From positions 558,001 to 622,000 of the forward strand of contig NZ_CP031727.1 of the NCBI RefSeq assembly GCF_008806955.1: a stretch of 64,000 nt of DNA. The letters are read 5' to 3'. The first letter of the stretch is position 1, and every line of letters begins with the position of its first letter. The position numbers and the translations under genes were made by a program. The notes beneath the pieces are model-generated. The model was not told where the DNA came from and did not search any database. It saw only the letters and a program-made list of their open reading frames with translations. Positions 1-10,801 of the stretch are shown in pieces. The DNA comes from Cellvibrio sp. KY-YJ-3. Lineage in GTDB: Bacteria; Pseudomonadota; Gammaproteobacteria; Pseudomonadales; Cellvibrionaceae.

Positions 1-55
1 ACATAAAAAGACATTCCGTAATGTTGTAGTTCTTCCATGAACCTAAAGCGGCACA

Positions 56-664
56 CTAAATCGGCGACTTAAAACGTCGCCAACCGAGTATAAACAGGCT
101 ACTCAACAACAATGCCCATAGACTTGGCTCCGGTACATTATTTATTGGCGTAAAGCTGACCTTGGTTGAGCCATAACCCTCAAAATAATTCACAGGCTCA
201 AGCAAACTGAATACCACTGAGTTTTCCCACACATCGACTGCTGACTTGAGCGTATGCAAATGATCATCAGGTTTAAAACTGGCTTCCATCCATAAATCAA
301 ATAAAAAACTGTGGCCTAACTGATTTTTAAACGAACCACGCAGCGCTATGCCGGTATACATATCCGCTACGGATTCTACATCGAGATAATTTTGGGTATC
401 CAGGTCAAACAAATAGGTTTCACCCGTGCGGTAATTATTGAATTGGCCACCCGCAATCGCACCGTTATAGCGGCCGCGCTCCGGGAGTGCATTGGAGTCA
501 GCAACTGACTCATCAATAAAAAAACTAATGCTGCCACCAGGCTCCGGTTCACCGGTATCCCAATCGTAAAAAGTGAGGTTATCTATATCCAAACGTACCA
601 AGCCAGCCATGGCAGAAGGTGCAGCCAGCGCAACTATCAAACCCACTATTGTTATGAATCGCAT
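56..664 (-). CDS. PEP-CTERM sorting domain protein, secreted
   Basis: A 202-residue exported protein. Residues 1-20 form a signal peptide ending in SAMA, and the C terminus has the PEP-CTERM layout: VPEPS, then a hydrophobic stretch, then a basic WRRFK tail. In this family the tail is recognised by an exosortase/archaeosortase-type membrane enzyme and the protein is anchored or released at the cell surface, often with exopolysaccharide. The middle is acidic and aromatic and matches no domain I recognise. The ATG at 664 was chosen over an upstream in-frame start at 700 because GGGAG lies just before it and the signal peptide begins there. No exosortase or polysaccharide gene is visible nearby, so the substrate stands alone here. 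The sorting-signal call is firm; the function is unknown. Confidence 0.8.
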   Translation of the reverse strand: MRFITIVGLIVALAAPSAMAGLVRLDIDNLTFYDWDTGEPEPGGSISFFIDESVADSNALPERGRYNGAIAGGQFNNYRTGETYLFDLDTQNYLDVESVADMYTGIALRGSFKNQLGHSFLFDLWMEASFKPDDHLHTLKSAVDVWENSVVFSLLEPVNYFEGYGSTKVSFTPINNVPEPSLWALLLSSLFILGWRRFKSPI

Positions 665-972
665 AAACGTCTCCCAAAATCCCTCGATAACGAACCTCAA
701 CCAACGGCAAGATCAGAACTGCCGCGCGCTGCAGCAACCAACTTCTTTTAGCCGATGCAACGCGCTTGCCCAATGGCTCTTCATATTAACTGGAACCTTT
801 GCCGATAACAGTGAACTTTTTTACAAGAACTGATTTTAGGTGTCGCCATGAGACCAGCGGTTAACAAAACCACTCAAAACTGAACCGACCGTTATAAAAA
901 AATATTTTTAAAAGATACTTTTTGCATAACTAGCCGGTTAAGCAGTAGCACCCCACTGAAAGCACAGGCTGA
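665..972. other. Intergenic region upstream of the PEP-CTERM gene
   Basis: About 308 bases between the start of the PEP-CTERM gene and the stop of the OmpA-family gene, both on the minus strand. It should hold the promoter of the PEP-CTERM gene. An A/T-rich run lies around 890-925. Small open frames here have no ribosome binding site or recognisable sequence. I see no convincing terminator or RNA gene. Confidence 0.4.
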
Positions 973-2460
973 TCAGCGCAAGCGTTTAACCAATTCAACG
1001 CGGCGATTTTTTTGCTTCCCCGCATCACTGGTATTGCTACTGGCGGGCGCATAAGGGCCAACACCCTGTGCCTGCAGGCGCGCGGCCGCGACTTGATAAT
1101 CTTTTACCAGCCTGGCAACCACCTCATTAGCGCGCTGCCCGGAGAGTGTGACATTGGCGGCACCATCGCCCGTGTCATCGGTATGGCCAACGACGTAGAG
1201 CAGCAAATCCGGATTGCGCTTTAACAGTTCTGCAATCGCATCCAGAGTGGGCTTGGATTCCGTTTTAATATCTGCCTTGCCGGTATCAAAATAAATACCA
1301 TAAATCAGCGCTTTACCTTCAGCATCAAGCTGTTGCTTCAAACTATCGGCATTTACATTCACTAAACCTGTTTCTACCGCTTTTTCTTGCACAATCACTT
1401 GCTGTACACCCACTTGTGATTCATAAGCTCCAATAAATAAAGCGATATACACATTGCCGGTCGGCAAGGATTTTTTAGCCAATAAGTAATAGGAGTTGCG
1501 ATACCAATTATAAACACTCCCAGAGATGGCTAATGCCTCACCCAGCTGACTACTTTGTTTTTCGTTGCCGCACTGCGTTAATTCGCACTGCGAAATAAAC
1601 GCAAAACCAGCGCTGTTTAAGGCATTTTTATAATTTTCATAGACCTTTAAGGTCGAAACATTTTCGATAGTGTAAGTGTGACGGGTTAAATCGCCGGTTA
1701 ATTGCAGTGGCGTTTTTTCTGTTGCATTGATTGCATAAGGAATTGTTACAACTTCCGTATCCACTTTTTTATGTTGTGAAATTTTTGCGCCGGGATAGCG
1801 CGGCAACATCTCATTATCTTTCGCCTTTTCATCTGCCGACAAAGGCTCGGTACTGGTTGGCGCTGCCGCCTGCCCGGCGTAAGCAGCGTCTACTTTTACC
1901 AAACCTGTTTCCAGTGGCTCGGTCTCAAGTATCACCTGCTGCACACTGACCATATCTTCATAAGCGCCAAAAAACCAAGCAGCTATAACTTTGCCTTTCG
2001 GTGATTCTTTTTCACCAATCCAATAATAGGGGTTATGGTAATTGTTGTAGACACTGCCCCTTACCGCAATCGCGGTACCTAGTGCCGCCGCCTGATCTTC
2101 ATCGCCACAAGCCTCTAGCGCACAAGAAAACAGCGGTTTAAAGCCCGCCTGTTTGGCAGCAACAATGTAATTCTCATACACCTTGAGCGATGAAACATTT
2201 TCAATTTCATAATTGTGCAAATACAAATCGCCCACCACATCCAACCGGGTAAAGGAGTACGGTTCTTTGCTGACATCCACTATAGAAATCGGGAAGGTGT
2301 ATTTTTCATAGTCATACATTTTTGCCTGCTCAAGATCCGCATTGGGATAAGCCGCAAACAGCGGATGATCTTGATCGTAACTCGCATACAACGGTGAGCT
2401 TATTAGTGCAAAAGAAAGCACAACAGGGTGTGATAACAGCGACAGTGCACGAGAAAACAT
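973..2460 (-). CDS. OmpA-family outer membrane protein with duplicated DUF4892-like domains
   Basis: 495 residues. A signal peptide ends after residue 26 (PLYA). Residues of about 34-205 and 215-375 are two copies of one domain: both contain YxIENVSxLKVYENY, then CxLxxCG, then (A/S)xSGSVYN or RGSVYN with paired aromatic residues, then GAYExxVxVQQVI and ETGLV. This pattern resembles DUF4892. Residues of about 380-495 are an OmpA-like peptidoglycan-binding domain with IYFDTGKADI, VGHTDDTG, LSGQRA and a final NRRVEL. The protein probably sits in the periplasm or outer membrane and binds the cell wall. The start has a clear AGGAG site just upstream. It is divergent from the thioredoxin-like gene at 2763. 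The OmpA domain is certain; naming the repeats DUF4892 is from memory. Confidence 0.85.
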   Translation of the reverse strand: MFSRALSLLSHPVVLSFALISSPLYASYDQDHPLFAAYPNADLEQAKMYDYEKYTFPISIVDVSKEPYSFTRLDVVGDLYLHNYEIENVSSLKVYENYIVAAKQAGFKPLFSCALEACGDEDQAAALGTAIAVRGSVYNNYHNPYYWIGEKESPKGKVIAAWFFGAYEDMVSVQQVILETEPLETGLVKVDAAYAGQAAAPTSTEPLSADEKAKDNEMLPRYPGAKISQHKKVDTEVVTIPYAINATEKTPLQLTGDLTRHTYTIENVSTLKVYENYKNALNSAGFAFISQCELTQCGNEKQSSQLGEALAISGSVYNWYRNSYYLLAKKSLPTGNVYIALFIGAYESQVGVQQVIVQEKAVETGLVNVNADSLKQQLDAEGKALIYGIYFDTGKADIKTESKPTLDAIAELLKRNPDLLLYVVGHTDDTGDGAANVTLSGQRANEVVARLVKDYQVAAARLQAQGVGPYAPASSNTSDAGKQKNRRVELVKRLR

Positions 2461-2762
2461 AACAACTCCTTGGTTAATTTTTAGTGTGATATTGACAGGT
2501 ATCTCTATGACAGAAAATAGGCAAGATTAATACTGGGCGTTTAACACGCAGTGAATACAGATCACAAATTTGATGCGGGTGTAATATGCTTAAACTAATA
2601 TCAGCTTTATTAGCGTGAAACAGCAACCGTATCCCTTAGTACAATCTATTCGCCATACAATCACGGGCAGAGGTCAGGCGACTGCATCAAATGTCGCAAA
2701 AATACAATTCATTGAACCTGGAAACAGTCATAGTAAAGATACCCCCCTACGGAACTTATCAC
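2461..2762. other. Divergent intergenic region
   Basis: About 300 bases between two divergent genes, so it must hold both promoters. AT-rich patches near 2510-2610 could supply -10 elements, but I cannot assign a particular promoter or operator. An in-frame ATG at 2691 gives a longer form of the downstream protein, but that extension lacks a signal peptide and is judged untranslated. Confidence 0.35.
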
Positions 2763-3695
2763 ATGCAACCAAATCAGTTATTCCGTTCACTGCTAGTTAC
2801 AATATTTGTATTAATTGCTCCCTGGGTACAGGCCAAACCACTGAATTTTGAAACGGAATATCAAACATTTGAGAAGCAACCCGTTTCACTGCAGACATTA
2901 ATCGGGAAAAAACCGATCTATCTGAAATTCTGGGCAACCTGGTGCCTGGATTGCCGCCGCGAGCTACCAAGCCTTGAGAGAACCTATCAACAATACAACG
3001 ATAAAATTGCCATCTTTGCCGTGAATTTAAATATCAACGAAACCGATGAAACAATTCGTTCGCTGCAACAAAAAAATAAACTCACTATCCCAATATTAAT
3101 GGATAACAATGGCACCATTGCAGGAAACTTTGAATTTAAAGGAACACCTTTTCATGTATTGATTAATAACCAAGGAGACGTGGTTTACACTACCTACACA
3201 GACGACGAACAACTCGCCGATCAATTAGCCAAGCTCGCAAGCAACTCCAAAACGGCAGCAACACCTGCAGATGCAACAGTAGAAATCAGCTCTGTTGCCA
3301 AAACATCCTTACCTAAAGGTGCTGCGGTAATGTATTTTTCGGCAACTTGGTGTGATTGGTACATGAAAGACATACATCCGGAACTGAGCAGCAATTGCAT
3401 CAATGCCCTGAAAATTATTGATAAACTTTATCGTTCAACACCAAAGCTACAACTATCTGCCTATGTCACTCATTTATGGACAGAGCAGACGGATGTGAAT
3501 GATTACAGTAAAAAATTCTCACTTCCTTATAATGTCAGCGTGGACAAAAACAACGAACAATTCCGCCGCTTTAAAGCCACAGGTTATCCCACAGTGATTG
3601 TGTTGAAAGACGGCAATGAAATCGCCCGCATTACCGAATTTGACGGCAGTGAGAAGCCACTGCAAGTGATTAAGGCCGCGCTAGCTACACATTAA
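2763..3695 (+). CDS. Exported tandem thioredoxin-fold protein, second CxxC degenerate
   Basis: 310 residues from the ATG at 2763. An ATG at 2691 is in frame, but the signal peptide (residues 1-24, ending WVQA) starts at 2763. Residues of about 38-160 are a TlpA/ResA-like thioredoxin domain with WCLDC (catalytic cysteines 61 and 64) and the cis-proline loop GTPF at 127-130. Residues of about 180-305 form a second thioredoxin-like domain with SATWCDWY, in which the second cysteine of CxxC is tyrosine (Cys197, Tyr200), while the GYPTV cis-proline loop is kept. The family performs thiol-disulfide exchange in the periplasm. Domain one should be redox-active; domain two could act through one cysteine or only bind partners. 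The substrate is unknown. Confidence 0.8.
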   Translation: MQPNQLFRSLLVTIFVLIAPWVQAKPLNFETEYQTFEKQPVSLQTLIGKKPIYLKFWATWCLDCRRELPSLERTYQQYNDKIAIFAVNLNINETDETIRSLQQKNKLTIPILMDNNGTIAGNFEFKGTPFHVLINNQGDVVYTTYTDDEQLADQLAKLASNSKTAATPADATVEISSVAKTSLPKGAAVMYFSATWCDWYMKDIHPELSSNCINALKIIDKLYRSTPKLQLSAYVTHLWTEQTDVNDYSKKFSLPYNVSVDKNNEQFRRFKATGYPTVIVLKDGNEIARITEFDGSEKPLQVIKAALATH

Positions 3696-3719
3696 GGATA
3701 GGGATTAAAATTACTAAAT

Positions 3720-3754
3720 AAAAAAGCGCCCCCTTTATCCGGTTGCGCTTTTTT
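3720..3754. terminator. Bidirectional intrinsic terminator
   Basis: Arms AAAAAAGCGC (3720-3729) and GCGCTTTTTT (3745-3754) pair perfectly around a 15-base loop and give a T run on both strands. It lies between the convergent thioredoxin-like gene and the CPBP protease gene and can serve both. Confidence 0.85.
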
Positions 3755-3824
3755 ATTTACAACAGTTGAACCCAGAAAACGATTCTTAGCATTTAACTAT
3801 TTTGGCCTGTGCGACCATCACTAT

Positions 3825-4625
3825 CTATAGCGGATAGGTCAATAGCGAAAAATGGATTTGGTTTACCAGAAAGTGAATAGTAATCGGGTAAAGGACATTT
3901 TTACTCAAGGTATAACTCAACCCATATAAAAATCCCGCTAGCGCATAAATCCAAATAGCAGCACCACTCAAACCCGCATGTATTGCTACAAAAATCACTG
4001 TTACCAGCAACAAAGGTAATAATTCTTGTACCCAGCGGTTAGTCGTCATGCCAGCCGCAGCATTGCGCAGCGTCTGCTGCAGCAACAGACGCATAAATGC
4101 TTCTTCTGCCAAAGCGATAACAAACAAATTGACCAGTGCGAATAACAACATGTGTTCCATTGCTTTTGGCTGAACACGCAAACCCAAGACCGGGATAGCA
4201 ATCGCCACAATCAGCGCTGGAGCAAGCAATGCAATTAAAAATTGCCATCTTGGCGAAGCCACAAATTCGCAGTTACGTAATCTGGGCCAAAGTAAAAATA
4301 ACAAACACACACCAACCAATAGCTTGGAAAAATTTACAAACATCTCAAAGCGTGGTTCAGAACCGGTTTCATTCGTGAGCGACAACAATAGTGGATAAGA
4401 AAACCCCTCCGGGCGATAAGTCGCCACAAAAAACACCAGTGGCACCAACAATATAAAGACGCCAACTTTTATCCAGCGATTTAACGCCTCTTTACCAAAA
4501 AATATGGCAAGGCAAACAACACCTGCCAGGCCAATCATATTGAACCAAGGCATCCAACCCACAATAACCAAAACTGCAACAACAAGCGCGAGCAGGACAC
4601 CCGCTATCAATTCTTTTTTATTCAC
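3825..4625 (-). CDS. CPBP (CAAX/Abi) family intramembrane metalloprotease
   Basis: 266 residues with about seven or eight hydrophobic segments. The CPBP signature is present: EEAFMR (EExxxR), a histidine in the FVAIHAG helix, and HFLVN (HxxxN). These residues bind metal and cleave within the membrane in the family; targets in bacteria are mostly unknown and include maturation of small peptides. The start is unusual. The ATG at 4682 would translate the stem of the dnaJ terminator. The GTG at 4625 is preceded by AAGAAG and begins just before the first membrane helix, so I prefer it. Another GTG at 4646 has no good ribosome binding site. It follows dnaJ on the same strand but beyond the terminator, so it probably relies on its own promoter or on read-through. 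Confidence 0.75.
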   Translation of the reverse strand: MNKKELIAGVLLALVVAVLVIVGWMPWFNMIGLAGVVCLAIFFGKEALNRWIKVGVFILLVPLVFFVATYRPEGFSYPLLLSLTNETGSEPRFEMFVNFSKLLVGVCLLFLLWPRLRNCEFVASPRWQFLIALLAPALIVAIAIPVLGLRVQPKAMEHMLLFALVNLFVIALAEEAFMRLLLQQTLRNAAAGMTTNRWVQELLPLLLVTVIFVAIHAGLSGAAIWIYALAGFLYGLSYTLSKNVLYPITIHFLVNQIHFSLLTYPL

Positions 4626-4647
4626 GATAATTTTCTTCTTGCTCACA

Positions 4648-4679
4648 ATAAAAAAGCCGATTCTCTCGAATCGGCTTTT
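4648..4679 (-). terminator. Intrinsic terminator of the dnaJ transcript
   Basis: A perfect 12-base stem, AAAAGCCGATTC (4652-4663) and GAATCGGCTTTT (4668-4679), with a four-base loop. Read on the minus strand it is followed by TTTTTTATT. It starts 17 bases after the dnaJ stop codon. Confidence 0.9.
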
Positions 4680-4695
4680 CATTTTAATAATTTAT

Positions 4696-5817
4696 TTATT
4701 CATTAAAAAACTTCTTAACCCCATCGAACCAACTCGACTGTTTGGGCGAGTATTTCCCGCCTTTCATGGTCGTTTGGAATTCTTTGAGTAAATCTTTTTG
4801 TTTGCTGGTGAGGTTCACCGGTGTTTCTACTACAACTCGGCAAAGCAAATCGCCAACTCCACCACCGCGCACGGGCGTTACACCTTTGCCGCGCAGTTTA
4901 AAGAGTTTGCCAGTTTGGGTTTCAGGTGGAACTTTTAATTTTACGCGACCATCCAGTGTTGGAACTTCCAATTCACCACCCAGTGCAGCATCGACAAAAT
5001 CGATGGGGACTTCGCAGTACAGGTCGGCGCCGTCGCGTTTAAATATATTGTGCTCGCGTACATTTACCTGCACGTACAGGTCGCCACTGGGACCACCATC
5101 CGCACCGGCTTCGCCTTCACCGGACAAACGAATACGATCACCCGTATCAACACCCGGCGGTACTTTTACCGACAAGGTTTTGGTTTCTTCTACACGACCC
5201 TGACCGTGGCAAGGCTTGCATGGATCAGAAATAATAGTGCCGCGACCACGACAGGTGGGGCAGGTTTGTTGCACTGAGAAAAAGCCCTGCTGCATACGCA
5301 CCTGGCCATGGCCGCCACAAGTGGAACAGGTAACAGGTTTGCTGCCGGGTTTTGCACCGGAGCCGTCACACACTTTACAGCTAACGAGCGTGGGCACTTT
5401 AATTTGTACGCTGGTGCCTTTTACCGCTTCTTCCAAACTCAGTTCAAGGTTGTAGCGTAAATCGGAGCCGCGCGCCGGGCCGCCGCGACCACCACGCCCG
5501 CCGCCACCAAAAATATCGCCAAACACATCGCCAAAAATATCGCTGAAATTGTTAAAGCCAGCACCGCCACCACCGCCCATGCCTGACTGACCATCCACAC
5601 CAGCGTGACCAAACCGGTCATAGGCTGCGCGCTTATTGTCATCGGAAAGTACTTCGTAGGCCTCATTGGCTTCTTTGAATTTTTCTTCCGCAGAGGGGTC
5701 ATCCGGATTTCTGTCCGGGTGAAATTTCATCGCCACACGACGGTAAGCTTTTTTCAATTCTGCTGCGTCTACATCTTTTTTGACGCCGAGCACTTCGTAG
5801 TAATCGCGTTTTGCCAT
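4696..5817 (-). CDS. dnaJ: Chaperone DnaJ (Hsp40)
   Basis: 373 residues, the normal length of a type I DnaJ. The order is a J domain (residues 1-70 with HPD in KFHPDRN), a Gly/Phe-rich linker (about 75-125), four CxxCxGxG zinc-finger repeats starting [24 protein letters not shown] and CKPCHGQG, then the C-terminal substrate-binding domains. DnaJ stimulates the DnaK ATPase and hands over unfolded clients in the cytoplasm. It is the last gene of grpE-dnaK-dnaJ, 120 bases after dnaK, and is followed by a strong terminator. The ribosome binding site is weak (GGTG region before ATG), so expression may depend on coupling to the dnaK transcript. Confidence 0.98.
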   Translation of the reverse strand: MAKRDYYEVLGVKKDVDAAELKKAYRRVAMKFHPDRNPDDPSAEEKFKEANEAYEVLSDDNKRAAYDRFGHAGVDGQSGMGGGGGAGFNNFSDIFGDVFGDIFGGGGRGGRGGPARGSDLRYNLELSLEEAVKGTSVQIKVPTLVSCKVCDGSGAKPGSKPVTCSTCGGHGQVRMQQGFFSVQQTCPTCRGRGTIISDPCKPCHGQGRVEETKTLSVKVPPGVDTGDRIRLSGEGEAGADGGPSGDLYVQVNVREHNIFKRDGADLYCEVPIDFVDAALGGELEVPTLDGRVKLKVPPETQTGKLFKLRGKGVTPVRGGGVGDLLCRVVVETPVNLTSKQKDLLKEFQTTMKGGKYSPKQSSWFDGVKKFFNE

Positions 5818-5880
5818 GGTTACACCGATAGTAGAAATGTCTTTTGCATTTCAGTTAATAATTCATTTGCTTCTTACATG

Positions 5881-5906
5881 ACAAATGCGGGCAAGCCCGC
5901 ATTTGT
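5881..5906. other. dnaK-dnaJ intergenic stem-loop
   Basis: Perfect inverted repeat ACAAATGCGGGC / GCCCGCATTTGT with two bases between arms; the real loop would open further. On the minus strand, the direction of dnaK-dnaJ transcription, no T run follows it, so it is not a standard terminator there. On the plus strand it is followed by TTTTT. It may set the relative amounts of dnaK and dnaJ mRNA by blocking exonucleases or by partial termination. Confidence 0.6.
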
Positions 5907-5937
5907 TTTTGTTACTTCCTGATCAGTGATCGAAAAC

Positions 5938-7869
<1,932 letters not shown>

Positions 7870-8025
7870 GGTGTTGCTCCTAAAAATCTATGTGTTGCCG
7901 GGCGCGTGATCACTGGCTGGTATGTGCGTGACCTGCGCCGAATTGTTAACTTAAAAGTCGGTTATTTACTGGCTGGATCAGCACCAATCGCCGTGGATTT
8001 ATGCTTTTGCCGGTAGTTGTTTCCT

Positions 8026-8053
8026 ATATTGGCGCCAACGCGATGAATTCAAG
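8026..8053 (-). promoter_or_regulatory. Probable sigma-32 heat-shock promoter of dnaK
   Basis: On the minus strand, CTTGAA (8053-8048), a 14-base spacer and GCCAATAT (8033-8026). The -35 is a perfect match to the sigma-32 consensus. The -10 matches CCCCATNT at most positions. It lies between grpE and dnaK, about 155 bases upstream of the dnaK start. Confidence 0.7.
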
Positions 8054-8101
8054 TGCAGCGCCAAAAAAATCCTTACACTTCCTACGGATATCCAAAAAAA
8101 A

Positions 8102-8674
8102 TCAAGGTGCCTTGGACACGACTACCATCGCCGGACGCACTAAACGACCATGCAGGGTGTAACCTTTTTGGAAGCAGTTGAGCACAGTGTTGGGCTCTAC
8201 GTCAGGGTTGGGAACTGCAGAAACCGCTTGATGTAAATTTGGATCAAAAGGTTCACCTTCAGGGTTCACTACCGCCACTTGATGACGGAGCAGTGCATCC
8301 ACAAAGGATTTATGGGTGAGCTGAATACCTTCAATAAACGCAGCAAAAGCTTCATTGGCCGGATCGATACTCGCCAATGCACGCTCCAGGTTATCCACTA
8401 CGGGCAACAGGTCGTTGACCATTTTTTCCAAACCAAACTTATGCGCTTTTTCCACATCTTGCTCGGCGCGACGACGCGCATTTTGCGCATCCGCCTGCGC
8501 GCGCAGGGATTGCTCTTTGGCTGACTCATAAGCCGTAGCCAAAGTGGCGAGTTGCGCTTGCAGGGTTTCAATACTCAGCTCGGCATTGGCCTCGGGTTGA
8601 CCTTGAGCCTCGGCAGTTTCCTGCGCTTGCTGCTCGGTTGCTTGTTGAATATCGGAATAATCTTGAGTTGACAC
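8102..8674 (-). CDS. grpE: Nucleotide exchange factor GrpE
   Basis: 190 residues from a GTG start at 8674. A TTG at 8686 is in frame, but it sits in the ribosome binding site TTGGAGAACACT that serves the GTG. The N-terminal 40 residues are Gln/Glu/Ala-rich and disordered. A long helix follows (about 40-90), then the region DNLERALA and the C-terminal beta domain with [29 protein letters not shown], which is the GrpE signature. GrpE is a dimer that releases ADP from DnaK and acts as a thermosensor. It is first in the cluster and preceded by a near-perfect sigma-32 promoter. Confidence 0.97.
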   Translation of the reverse strand: MSTQDYSDIQQATEQQAQETAEAQGQPEANAELSIETLQAQLATLATAYESAKEQSLRAQADAQNARRRAEQDVEKAHKFGLEKMVNDLLPVVDNLERALASIDPANEAFAAFIEGIQLTHKSFVDALLRHQVAVVNPEGEPFDPNLHQAVSAVPNPDVEPNTVLNCFQKGYTLHGRLVRPAMVVVSKAP

Positions 8675-9112
8675 AGTGTTCTCCAATGATCAGTTGGGCG
8701 GAGTTCTCGGCAATGGAGCAGGCTCCGCAATAATGGCCACAGCACAGGCGTCGGTGTCCAGTGCAGGCTATATGGGGCTGAGGTGGGCAGATTCAAGCAA
8801 AGTGCGGCGAAGTTTTTGCCACCCCCCCTGCTGACGGCAATTGACCCTAACTACGGATTGCCAGAATTGACGCCACCCTGAAAGCACCATCATGGCGCAC
8901 AAATCATTGTTTTGATCATCGTCTATTACGCCCAGATTCTGTGCATATCCCCACTTTTATGCGGTTTTTGACGCCTTTTCATCGCCTTAATAACCAAGGC
9001 CCACCAAAAAACACAGCCACCTGAAAATACCTTGCGACCACCATTGACAACGTTGTCTCATGCGGCTACTGTCAATCCATCTGATCACAACTTAGCCGCC
9101 TTCGGAGGCCCC
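8675..9112. other. Divergent control region grpE / chemoreceptor
   Basis: About 440 bases between grpE (minus) and the chemoreceptor gene (plus). It holds the grpE sigma-32 promoter at 8770-8797 and must hold the chemoreceptor promoter. No further gene is supported; small open frames here lack a ribosome binding site and start on TTG. Confidence 0.5.
8770..8797 (-). promoter_or_regulatory. Sigma-32 heat-shock promoter of grpE
   Basis: On the minus strand, CTTGAA (8797-8792), a 14-base spacer and CCCCATAT (8777-8770). Both elements match the RpoH consensus (CTTGAA, 13-15 bases, CCCCATNT) exactly. The transcript would carry a leader of roughly 90 bases before the grpE GTG. Confidence 0.9.
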
Positions 9113-10732
9113 ATGTCATTACGCGTCAAAATCTGGATTGTCTCCGCCCAAATCCTGCTCGGCCTGCTGGGGATAATGTTGATTGGGCTATTTACCCTGC
9201 GCTATTCCAATAATCAGGATAATGAAGCGCGTGTGGAGCAGTTACTGAATAGCACCTATGCGACGGTGATCCAGATGGAACAGCTGGCCGCGCGCGGCGA
9301 ACTAAGCGATGAGCAAGCCAAAAAAATTGCGACGGATTTGCTGCGCAACAACATCTATCACAAGTCCGAGTATGTGTACGTCGCCGATGAAAAATTGAAT
9401 TTTGTCGCCGCACCGCTCGACCCGCAAATTCACGGCACCAGCTTCCATGAATTTAAGGATGGCAATGGCCGCAGTGTGGGTGAGATCCTGCAAAAAGCGG
9501 TGGAAAAAGCGCGCGGTCAAACAGCGCGTTATAAATGGACCCAACGTCAGGCCGATGGCTCCATCGAAAATAAATTGTCTATTGCCAAACTCTCACCGCG
9601 CTGGAATTGGGTAGTGGGCACTGGCATTGGCTTTAACGAAGTCAACGCGCGCTTTTGGGAAACCGCCAAATGGCAACTGACCATTTGTTTACTGGTGATG
9701 CTGATTATTGTGGTTCCCGTGGTGCTGTTTGCGCGCAAGCTGGATAACGGTTTGGGCGCGGAATTAAAAGAAGTGCTGGCGCTGGTGCGCGCCGTTGCCA
9801 ACGGCGACCTGACTGAGCGCAATGTACGTCGCGCAGCAGAGGACAGTATTTATGGTTCGGTAGTGAAAATGCGCCATGCCTTGCGCGAGATGATCGGCAG
9901 CATTTCGCACATGGTCGCGCGCCTGCATGCGATTAGCGATGACATAGTCCATAAAGCTGAAACCAGTACCGCCATGGCTGAAGACCAGAGCGCCAATACC
10001 ATCAAAATCGCGTCTTCTGCGGAAGAATTTAATCTGCAAACCAAGGACGCCATGCAGCAGGCAAAAATTGCCACTAACCAAACCGATCACGCCTCCAAAA
10101 CCGCCAACCAGGGGCAAAAATTGATTTCCAGTGCGGTAAAAAGTTTTGTTGAAATCGACAACAGCGTGACCCAAACCCAAACCAGTATTGATGACCTCGC
10201 GGCGCGGATTAACAGCATTTCTGCAGTGATTTCGGTGATTAGCGAAGTCGCCAACCAAACCAATTTGCTCGCACTGAACGCCGCGATTGAAGCGGCGCGC
10301 GCGGGTGAACAGGGGCGCGGTTTTGCGGTAGTGGCCGACGAAGTGCGCCAGCTCGCGCAGCGCACCACCCAAGCCACCAGCGAAATTGGCGAGACCATTA
10401 CCGCTGTGCAGAACTCCAGCCGCGTCGCCAAACAAAATATGGATGACATGGTGGTGCAGTTAAAAGATGGCATAGGCCAAACCCGTCAGGGCGGTGAAAT
10501 TGTGGAGAGCGTGCGGCAGGAGACTGATGAAGTCGCCAAGATGGTCGCGCACATTGGCAACTCACTCATCGAACATGTACAGGCGAGCAGTTTGATTCTG
10601 GAGTATGTAAGCCAGGTCGAGCAGTCATCGCTGGGCACCAAAGATGCTGCGCGCGGTACGCTGCTGGCGTCCCAACAAATTCGCGACGCCTCCGACGAAC
10701 TGAGCCGCCAATTGGAAGGTTTCCGCCTCTAG
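9113..10732 (+). CDS. Methyl-accepting chemotaxis protein with single-Cache sensor
   Basis: 539 residues. The ATG at 9113 is preceded by GGAGG and starts directly before the first membrane helix (about residues 7-27); an in-frame TTG at 9032 is not used. Residues of about 35-185 are a periplasmic sCache_2-type sensor containing the motif [16 protein letters not shown] second helix spans about 190-210, followed by HAMP. The cytoplasmic domain carries the conserved hairpin tip around [15 protein letters not shown] and [15 protein letters not shown]. It signals to CheW/CheA to control flagellar rotation or another chemosensory output. Ligands of this Cache type are often small organic acids, which is only a family expectation. 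No che genes are adjacent. Confidence 0.93.
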   Translation: MSLRVKIWIVSAQILLGLLGIMLIGLFTLRYSNNQDNEARVEQLLNSTYATVIQMEQLAARGELSDEQAKKIATDLLRNNIYHKSEYVYVADEKLNFVAAPLDPQIHGTSFHEFKDGNGRSVGEILQKAVEKARGQTARYKWTQRQADGSIENKLSIAKLSPRWNWVVGTGIGFNEVNARFWETAKWQLTICLLVMLIIVVPVVLFARKLDNGLGAELKEVLALVRAVANGDLTERNVRRAAEDSIYGSVVKMRHALREMIGSISHMVARLHAISDDIVHKAETSTAMAEDQSANTIKIASSAEEFNLQTKDAMQQAKIATNQTDHASKTANQGQKLISSAVKSFVEIDNSVTQTQTSIDDLAARINSISAVISVISEVANQTNLLALNAAIEAARAGEQGRGFAVVADEVRQLAQRTTQATSEIGETITAVQNSSRVAKQNMDDMVVQLKDGIGQTRQGGEIVESVRQETDEVAKMVAHIGNSLIEHVQASSLILEYVSQVEQSSLGTKDAARGTLLASQQIRDASDELSRQLEGFRL

Positions 10733-10781
10733 CATTCCGGAACGGCTTATCGCTCCCCCCACTTGCCGCCGCCTGCGCAAA

Positions 10782-10801
10782 TACTGTATATATAGCCAGA
10801 C
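10782..10801 (+). promoter_or_regulatory. LexA (SOS) box of recN
   Basis: CTG (10784-10786), ten bases of mostly alternating T/A, then CAG (10797-10799): the CTG-N10-CAG core of the gammaproteobacterial LexA operator. The flanking TA on the left also fits. It lies 73 bases before the recN ATG. The internal TATATA can double as a -10 element. Confidence 0.85.
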
